Below, in pieces: positions 42,461 through 48,225 of a stretch of 48,225 bases of DNA. This stretch comes from Oleispira sp963933055. GTDB taxonomy: Bacteria; Pseudomonadota; Gammaproteobacteria; Pseudomonadales; Oceanobacteraceae. Made by a program: the position numbers and the translations under genes. Where the stretch lies: the NCBI GenBank assembly GCA_963933055.1, contig CAWVSY010000026.1, positions 1 through 48,225 of the forward strand, given 5' to 3'. The notes below the pieces were generated by a model. The model saw only the letters and a list, made by a program, of their open reading frames with translations, made no database searches and was not told the DNA's origin. Numbering within the stretch: position 1 is the first letter of the stretch; each line of letters opens with the position of its first letter.

Positions 42461-43879
42461 ATGACAGAACGTCTGAATAACGATTTTCAGTTTGTACAGG
42501 TTGGCCGTAAGGACCCTGTAAAGAAACACATGGCTGCTCGTACTGAGCAGTTCGTTGAAATTTATCAGCCATTCCAGCAAGAACAGGTTACTGATCAAGC
42601 ACACCGTTGCTTGGAATGTGGTAATCCTTATTGCGAATGGAAGTGCCCTGTGCATAACTTCATTCCTAACTGGTTGAAGTTAGCAACAGAAGGCAACATC
42701 TTAGAAGCGGTTGAGCTGAGCCATCAGACCAACTCTTTGCCAGAAGTTTGTGGTCGTGTTTGTCCACAAGACCGTCTGTGTGAAGGTGCTTGTACATTGA
42801 ACGACGGCTTTGGCGCTGTGACGATTGGTAATGTTGAAAAATACATCACCGATACGGCATTCGCGATGGGCTGGAAACCTGACATGTCTAACGTTAAGTG
42901 GACAGATAAAAAGGTTGCCATTATTGGTGCAGGCCCTGCGGGAATCGGCTGTGCTGACGTATTGGTTCGTAACGGTGTTAAGCCAGTTGTGTTCGATCGT
43001 CATCCTGAAATTGGTGGTCTATTAACCTTCGGTATTCCAGAATTTAAACTGGAAAAAGAAGTGATGATTAACCGTCGTAAAGTATTCGAAGAAATGGGCG
43101 TTGAGTTCCGTTTGAATACTGAAATCGGTAAAGACATCGAATTCCAAAGCATTATTGATGAGTACGATGCTGTTTTCTTAGGCATGGGTACTTATAACTA
43201 CATGAAAGGCGGCTTCCCAGGTGAAGATCTTCCGGGTGTTCATGATGCATTGGATTTCTTGATCTCCAACGTTAATCGCAACATGGGCTTCGAAAAAGAC
43301 GAAGCGGATTTCATCTCTATGAAAGGCAAAAAAGTTGTCGTTCTAGGCGGTGGTGATACGGCAATGGATTGTAATCGTACCTCGATTCGCCAAGCAGCTG
43401 AATCGGTATCGTGTGCGTATCGCCGTGACGAAGCCAATATGCCAGGTTCTGTACGTGAAGTGCAGAATGCGAAAGAAGAAGGGGTTAACTTCCTATTCAA
43501 TCGTCAGCCTGTCGCGATTGTCGGTGAAGATAAAGTAGAAGGTATTAAGGTTGTTACTACCGAATTGGGTGAGCCTGACGAAAATGGTCGTCGTCGCCCT
43601 GAAGTAGTTGCTGGCTCAGAAGAGATTATTCCTGCTGATGCCGTATTGGTTGCTTTTGGCTTCCAACCTAGCCCTGCACCTTGGTTCGCTGATTTTGGTA
43701 TCGAAATCAATAGCTGGAAAGGTGTTATTGCACCCGAACAGCAAACGTTCAAATTCCAAACAACTAACGAAAAAGTATTTGCCGGTGGCGATATGGTTCG
43801 TGGTTCTGACTTGGTTGTTACCGCAATCTGGGAAGGTCGTGAAGCCGCGGATGGAATTATGGATTATTTGAAAGTTTAA
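42461..43879 (+). CDS. gltD: Glutamate synthase small (beta) subunit
   Basis: 472 residues. Supplies NADPH electrons to GltB. The N-terminal 4Fe-4S cysteine clusters CLECGNPYCEWKCP and CGRVCPQDRLCEGAC are present, then an FAD-binding fold (VAIIGAGPAGIGCADVL) and an NADPH fold (VVVLGGGDTAMDCNR), and the terminal GGDMVRGSDLVVTAI. Follows gltB by 73 bases. Gene pair ends at a strong terminator. Confidence 0.97.
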   Translation: MTERLNNDFQFVQVGRKDPVKKHMAARTEQFVEIYQPFQQEQVTDQAHRCLECGNPYCEWKCPVHNFIPNWLKLATEGNILEAVELSHQTNSLPEVCGRVCPQDRLCEGACTLNDGFGAVTIGNVEKYITDTAFAMGWKPDMSNVKWTDKKVAIIGAGPAGIGCADVLVRNGVKPVVFDRHPEIGGLLTFGIPEFKLEKEVMINRRKVFEEMGVEFRLNTEIGKDIEFQSIIDEYDAVFLGMGTYNYMKGGFPGEDLPGVHDALDFLISNVNRNMGFEKDEADFISMKGKKVVVLGGGDTAMDCNRTSIRQAAESVSCAYRRDEANMPGSVREVQNAKEEGVNFLFNRQPVAIVGEDKVEGIKVVTTELGEPDENGRRRPEVVAGSEEIIPADAVLVAFGFQPSPAPWFADFGIEINSWKGVIAPEQQTFKFQTTNEKVFAGGDMVRGSDLVVTAIWEGREAADGIMDYLKV

Positions 43880-43904
43880 ATAGCTTGTAACTATCTTGCA
43901 GACT

Positions 43905-43932
43905 AAAAACGCGACATTTGTCGCGTTTTTTC
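43905..43932 (+). terminator. gltBD terminator
   Basis: An 11-bp stem (43905-43915 with 43920-43930), loop ATTT, GC core and a run of seven-plus T's. Confidence 0.9.
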
Positions 43933-44058
43933 GTTTAGGTAGGTAAAGAATTGAATGAAAGTGTTACATTTTGTTCCTAGCGTGTGCGGTCCTCTAGGTG
44001 TTATGCTACGCAATCAAAAAATGTAAGTATGGATAGCCGCTATGCTGGAGCAGAACAG

Positions 44059-47000
44059 ATGAACCCCATAACCATAATATTAACACTACTTTTCACACTA
44101 TTCTTGACTGCTTGTGGCGGTGGGGGTAGTCCAGCCGATAAAGATCCAAGTAGCCCAGATCCAAGTAGCCCAGATCCAAGTAGCCCAGATCCAAGTAGCC
44201 CAGATCCAAGTAGCCCAAGTCCGAGCCTAGCTAATATCAAACTTGGTTTTGGAACAGGCCCTGAGTTTATTGCAGGTAAAATTGATGGCAATAGTAATCT
44301 AATTGATGAAGCTTCAACGATATTAGCCGTTAATGCAGTCGATAAAGGAAATCTCAATAGTCTGATCAATTCTGCTAATTATGTGGCGCAGTGGAGTGCC
44401 ACTTGTCCAGAAGCAGCGTTTAGTATTGATAGCCAACTTTTGTCTACGGGTAATATTGTGACACGTTATGACGCTAATACGTGTACGGGCGCTGATATCG
44501 TAACGGTGAAGTTGTTTGCAAAAGATGATTTAGGTATTTCATTGGATTCAGCTGAACTTACCTTGACGATCGGCGAAACCGCTAGTGTCGGAGCTTTGCC
44601 TAAGTTAGGCACGGGCAATGCTAGTGGCTTTAATGAGGGTCAGCTAGATCTTAGTGCTAACTATGTTCTTGCAGGTGGTAGCTTAGTGATTGGTGTTAAT
44701 GGTGTTGATGAGTTAGATGATAATGCACTATTGAGTACAGATTATATTTATAAGTTTGAATCAAAGTGTGCCCTAGGCACGACCCGTTTTAGTTCAGATG
44801 CAATAACGAGTGCGACGGGTCAAGTAACTAATACTTACTTTAACCAAACTTGTTCCGGCGGTGATGAAGTTACGGTTAAGCTGTTCGCTGCTGGTGCAGA
44901 TGTTGATTCTGATACGCCTTTAGATAGTGCGAGTGCATCTTTTAATACAGCAATGCCTAAGTTAGGTTCTGGCAGCGGTGCTGACTTCGTTGTTAGTAAT
45001 ATCTCTGGTAATACCAATTTGGTCGATGAGGCTTTTACAAGGTTGAATGCAACGGTCGTCGATCCTCTAAACGTTAATAGAGAGTTAAGATCTGCAGATT
45101 ATTATGTTCAGTGGAGCGATGATTGTAATAATGGGGACTCGACCTTCAGTATTGTTACTCAAAATATTAGTAGCAACATTGAAACTCGCTATAATGCTGA
45201 TGCTGTAAGCTGTAGTACTCCAAAAATAACGCTGAAATTATTTAATAAAGATGGAGAGGAGTTAGATTCGGTTGATACGGACCTGAAAATTGCTGAAGGC
45301 TTAGAACCATCACTACCTTTGTTAGGTACTGGAGAAGGCATTGATTTTGAAATACGAAAAATTGAATTGTCTGAAAGCCCTATTGCCGCAAGACAAACAG
45401 TGGGTATATCAGTAAATATTGTAGACGGAAAGGGTAGTGCTAATACGTTACTAGATGATGCTGAGTATGCAGTTGCTTTCAATTCAGCCTGTGTGGCTGA
45501 TGGTCGTGCTTCTTTTAATGTAACACAAAAGATAACGACTTCAGGTAAGGTGACTGTTTTTTATACTGGAAATGGCTGCACGGGAGAAGATAGAATAAAT
45601 GCGACTCTTTATGCTGTTGAAAATAATGTTGTTCTAACAGATTCTTCTTTGGCTGTTGCATCAACAGTATTAGTAATCAACTCTGCTGTTGTTAATAGTA
45701 TTGAGTATCAAGGTATGACTACTCGACAAATAGCACTTAAGGGTATTTCTTTTACAGCCCTTCCAGAAGTGAGTGCTGTGACCTTCTTAGTTAAAGACGA
45801 ATACAATGAACCTGCGAGTGGTAAAAAAGTATACTTCACTTTATCTAACCCTTCTGTTGACGCTACGTTATCGGGCGTTGAAAATTCGACTGGTGAAATA
45901 GAAGCAACAACTAATGCAGAAGGTTTGGCAATAGCTTTTGTTAATTCTGGTTCTACTCATGGCTTAGTGTCAGTAAGAGCAGAAATCATAAGAGAAGAAT
46001 ATGATGAGAACGGCATACTTCTTCCTCCAGTCAATGACGATAGAATCCGAACGCAATCTTTTAGTATCAGTGTTACGACAGGGCTACCTGTACAGTCATC
46101 GTTCTCAATGGTTGCGGATACTTACAATCCTCGTGGTTGGAATATACTAGGAGAAGAAGTTGAGGTTACGGTTAATTTGAACGATCAGTTTCAAAACCCA
46201 ATTCCTGATGGTACTCAAATTAATTTTGTTGCTGATGGTGGTAAGATAGAGAAAAATTGTGAAACAGCAGGTGGAACGTGCTCTGTTAAATGGACTTCTG
46301 CTAGCCCTCTGCCGGGCTTCAATTTAGACTCTTCAGCTAAGCAAAAAAGCAATCAATATTATGATGTAGAAGGCGAACCTGATCCTGTGCATCAAGTTCA
46401 CCCAACAAATGATCCAGATTCTCGTTTCTATTTTAATAGAAAGCCTGGGACTGTAAGTGATCTAAAGTGTGGTGAAAAAACATTAGATAAAGATTTGGCT
46501 TACGCTAGAGATATGAGTGAGGTGTGTGACCAATATCGACTGGTTGACGAGGATAGTGCTTGGGATGGTGGTCGTTCTGGTGTTGTGACTATTCTAGCTT
46601 ATACTGAAGGTGAAGTTGGGTTTTCTGATGGTGGTGGGCTCGACGCAAATACCGAAGGAAACGGCCGTTTTGATGTCGGTGAATCATTTTTCCCTATGGG
46701 AGAGGCTTATCTCAACGCTAATGAAGATGGAGGCTATAATCCTTCTAGTGTGAATAACCCCTATGAAAAACTCATTGAGTTTGACAATAATGGTGGCTAT
46801 ACAGAAGCGCCTACATTTTACCAAGGTGGAAATTGTAGTGACGCTGCAAGATTGCAAGGCCATTGTGCTGAACCCGTGCATATTCGTCAGAGTATCCAGT
46901 TAATTATGGCTTCAGATCATGTCGATATTCAACTTGAATCTGCGACGGGTGAAGTTACAGGAAATCTTGATATTACAGAATGTATTAATGTTTATAATGA

Positions 47001-48126
47001 AAAATCTGTGGAGCTTAAATTTTCGGTTGCAGATTATAATGGTAATACTCCGATTAAAGGGACACGCCTGACGTTTGAATTAGCAGACTTCTCAATTGTT
47101 CAAGCACCAGATGTTGTGGCAAATTCAAATAATACATACGCTCACTCGGCATATTTAAAACTTGAACCTGGTGATATCTTTAGTAGCTCGACTGCAAGAT
47201 TGGTAGCCGCTCACCCTGATGAGGGTATAGCAGGGTTTGCCGAGACACCTTTGTTGTCTGATGATCCTAGAATTAAAATCGATACCACCGATTATTTGAT
47301 GAATGCTTCAGCTGGATCTCAAATTGTTGCTTTGAAGTTTGAAGATGGTTGTGGTCTGCGCCCTCAGGACTCTGATGTAATTATTATTGAAGCATCAGGT
47401 GTCAAGATTGGAAGGTTTGATAGTGATGCGGTAATAGACAGAGACCCTGTAACTAACGTGAAAACAACCACGGCTCCATCTAATCCTAGTCCAGATTATT
47501 TCCAAATTTATGGACGTGAGTTAAGAGATGCGGAGGACTCAAGTGGTGGTGAGATATTCTTAAAGATTGAGCGTGCAGTGAACCTTTCAACAGTACTCGA
47601 CGCCGAAGCGAAAACTCGGGCAGCGACTGAAGCTAGAAATGCTGCTCAAATTCCATACGATTTATCCAAAAAAGATTATGACAATAGTGTGGAAGCTTAT
47701 GCAACGGCTGAAGAAGACGTTTCTGAAAAAATAGTCGATCGTGATACTAAAAAAGTTGATCGAGATGATAGAGCAGCTGAGTTAGCAGGTTTGCAAGCAG
47801 CCTCACCACAAGATGATACTGCAATTGCAGCAGCAGAAGATGCTCTTGAAACAGCAACAAATGCTTTTATAGCAGCAGGAAGTGCTCTTACAGCAGCAGA
47901 AAACTCTCTTATAGTTGCAGGTACTAATAGGCAGGCTGCTGCTGCTGAGTTAGCTGCAAATAAAACGATTTTCGATGAAGCGGCTAATTATGCTGAGACA
48001 GCAATAAGCGAAGAAGAAGATATTAGAGCGGCGTATGCATTGAGAAATGGTAATATCAAAGTTCGAGCAATAAATCGTGCTGCTGGTGGTATAGAAACAA
48101 ATAAGACCTTTGAAGTCAGGTTGTGA
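44059..48126 (+). CDS. Giant Ig-like repeat surface lipoprotein with C-terminal coiled coil
   Basis: 1355 residues from the ATG at 44059 (GGAG eight bases upstream; the open frame runs 25 codons further). Lipobox LTAC, then Gly4 and a (DPSSP)n stalk. Four related modules of about 115-120 residues begin near 58, 180, 298 and 419; each opens with LGxGxxxxF and carries a Cys pair. A Big-1-like Ig domain (about 550-670) and a second one (about 676-750) follow, then a Cys-rich region with Asp/Gly/Asn stretches that could bind Ca2+. An Ala/Glu/Lys-rich coiled coil (about 1182-1327) interrupts a beta-rich C-terminus. Likely surface adhesin or scaffold; function unknown. Monocistronic. Confidence 0.85.
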   Translation: MNPITIILTLLFTLFLTACGGGGSPADKDPSSPDPSSPDPSSPDPSSPDPSSPSPSLANIKLGFGTGPEFIAGKIDGNSNLIDEASTILAVNAVDKGNLNSLINSANYVAQWSATCPEAAFSIDSQLLSTGNIVTRYDANTCTGADIVTVKLFAKDDLGISLDSAELTLTIGETASVGALPKLGTGNASGFNEGQLDLSANYVLAGGSLVIGVNGVDELDDNALLSTDYIYKFESKCALGTTRFSSDAITSATGQVTNTYFNQTCSGGDEVTVKLFAAGADVDSDTPLDSASASFNTAMPKLGSGSGADFVVSNISGNTNLVDEAFTRLNATVVDPLNVNRELRSADYYVQWSDDCNNGDSTFSIVTQNISSNIETRYNADAVSCSTPKITLKLFNKDGEELDSVDTDLKIAEGLEPSLPLLGTGEGIDFEIRKIELSESPIAARQTVGISVNIVDGKGSANTLLDDAEYAVAFNSACVADGRASFNVTQKITTSGKVTVFYTGNGCTGEDRINATLYAVENNVVLTDSSLAVASTVLVINSAVVNSIEYQGMTTRQIALKGISFTALPEVSAVTFLVKDEYNEPASGKKVYFTLSNPSVDATLSGVENSTGEIEATTNAEGLAIAFVNSGSTHGLVSVRAEIIREEYDENGILLPPVNDDRIRTQSFSISVTTGLPVQSSFSMVADTYNPRGWNILGEEVEVTVNLNDQFQNPIPDGTQINFVADGGKIEKNCETAGGTCSVKWTSASPLPGFNLDSSAKQKSNQYYDVEGEPDPVHQVHPTNDPDSRFYFNRKPGTVSDLKCGEKTLDKDLAYARDMSEVCDQYRLVDEDSAWDGGRSGVVTILAYTEGEVGFSDGGGLDANTEGNGRFDVGESFFPMGEAYLNANEDGGYNPSSVNNPYEKLIEFDNNGGYTEAPTFYQGGNCSDAARLQGHCAEPVHIRQSIQLIMASDHVDIQLESATGEVTGNLDITECINVYNEKSVELKFSVADYNGNTPIKGTRLTFELADFSIVQAPDVVANSNNTYAHSAYLKLEPGDIFSSSTARLVAAHPDEGIAGFAETPLLSDDPRIKIDTTDYLMNASAGSQIVALKFEDGCGLRPQDSDVIIIEASGVKIGRFDSDAVIDRDPVTNVKTTTAPSNPSPDYFQIYGRELRDAEDSSGGEIFLKIERAVNLSTVLDAEAKTRAATEARNAAQIPYDLSKKDYDNSVEAYATAEEDVSEKIVDRDTKKVDRDDRAAELAGLQAASPQDDTAIAAAEDALETATNAFIAAGSALTAAENSLIVAGTNRQAAAAELAANKTIFDEAANYAETAISEEEDIRAAYALRNGNIKVRAINRAAGGIETNKTFEVRL
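44143..44217 (+). repeat. 15-bp tandem repeat, five copies, encoding DPSSP
   Basis: GATCCAAGTAGCCCA is repeated five times without change (44143, 44158, 44173, 44188, 44203). It forms the rigid stalk next to the lipid anchor. Copy changes keep the frame. Confidence 0.95.
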
Positions 48127-48170
48127 TGTTTGAATATTTAAGCACTGACTAAAATCATGATTTGTTCATC

Positions 48171-48196
48171 AAACCCAGCCTAGTGCTGGGTTTTTT
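48171..48196 (+). terminator. Terminator after the surface lipoprotein
   Basis: A 9-bp stem (48171-48179 with 48185-48193), loop CTAGT, followed by T's. Confidence 0.88.
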
Positions 48197-48225
48197 GTTA
48201 TTATATTTACTATCTTAAATCTGAA

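Noticed and set aside
43984..44058. Upstream extension of the giant lipoprotein
   Set aside because: It precedes a perfect lipoprotein signal with its own GGAG ribosome site at 44059.
1..48225. Mobile element, phage, toxin-antitoxin, CRISPR or defence island
   Set aside because: No transposase, integrase, direct-repeat array or defence gene is present; gene order is that of a core chromosome.

Overview
The window looks like a 48.2 kb stretch of chromosome from a free-living, probably marine gammaproteobacterium in the Oceanospirillales/Pseudomonas neighbourhood. That placement is inferred from AT-leaning codon use, from gene-order blocks (an AlgP-like protein, Rsd/AlgQ and DsbB close together; mrcA divergent from pilMNOPQ-aroK-aroB-damX; gltBD; nudE next to yrfG-hslR-hslO; pckA), and from the short MaeB-type malic enzyme. 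No phage, transposon, CRISPR array or rRNA operon is visible. Nearly all DNA is genic.

Layout. 1-4.5 kb (mostly minus): a Lys/Ala-rich histone-H1-like protein cut by the window edge, an orphan ParA-type ATPase, a DUF4124-like protein, a WD40 lipoprotein, Rsd/AlgQ and DsbB. 4.6-9.2 kb: a secreted FliL-like protein, then gshA and tex. 9.5-14.6 kb: an atypical stand-alone receiver protein, pckA, the hslO-hslR-yrfG stress/salvage cluster and nudE. 14.6-20.3 kb (minus): a hybrid sensor kinase, lrgB and lrgA directly behind a tRNA-Leu(UAG) gene, and a GGDEF/EAL protein. 20.4-26.9 kb (plus): an AI-2E/PerM-type transporter, cpxR-cpxA with a CpxR-like box in front, a cytochrome c5-like protein coupled to a Tat-exported FAD sugar-lactone-oxidase-like enzyme, and maeB. 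27-37.7 kb: mrcA (minus) back to back with the type IV pilus assembly operon pilMNOPQ, running into aroK, aroB and damX. 37.9-43.9 kb: gltB-gltD. 44-48.1 kb: a giant Ig-like surface lipoprotein.

Functional themes. Envelope and surface: PBP1a, the pilus secretin complex, DamX, Cpx, DsbB, LrgAB and large lipoproteins. Redox and stress: GshA, DsbB, Hsp33, Hsp15 and NudE. The PEP/pyruvate/malate node: PckA and MaeB. Nitrogen assimilation: GltBD. Signalling: one hybrid kinase, one GGDEF/EAL protein, one receiver-only protein and CpxAR.

I found no clear new multi-gene system. The least conventional items are the tRNA-Leu/lrgAB junction, the orphan ParA beside the histone-like protein, the receiver protein lacking its acidic pocket, the cytochrome c5/Tat-flavoenzyme pair and the repeat/coiled-coil lipoprotein. 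Several starts were moved from the longest open frame on ribosome-binding-site or family-length grounds, as stated in each entry.
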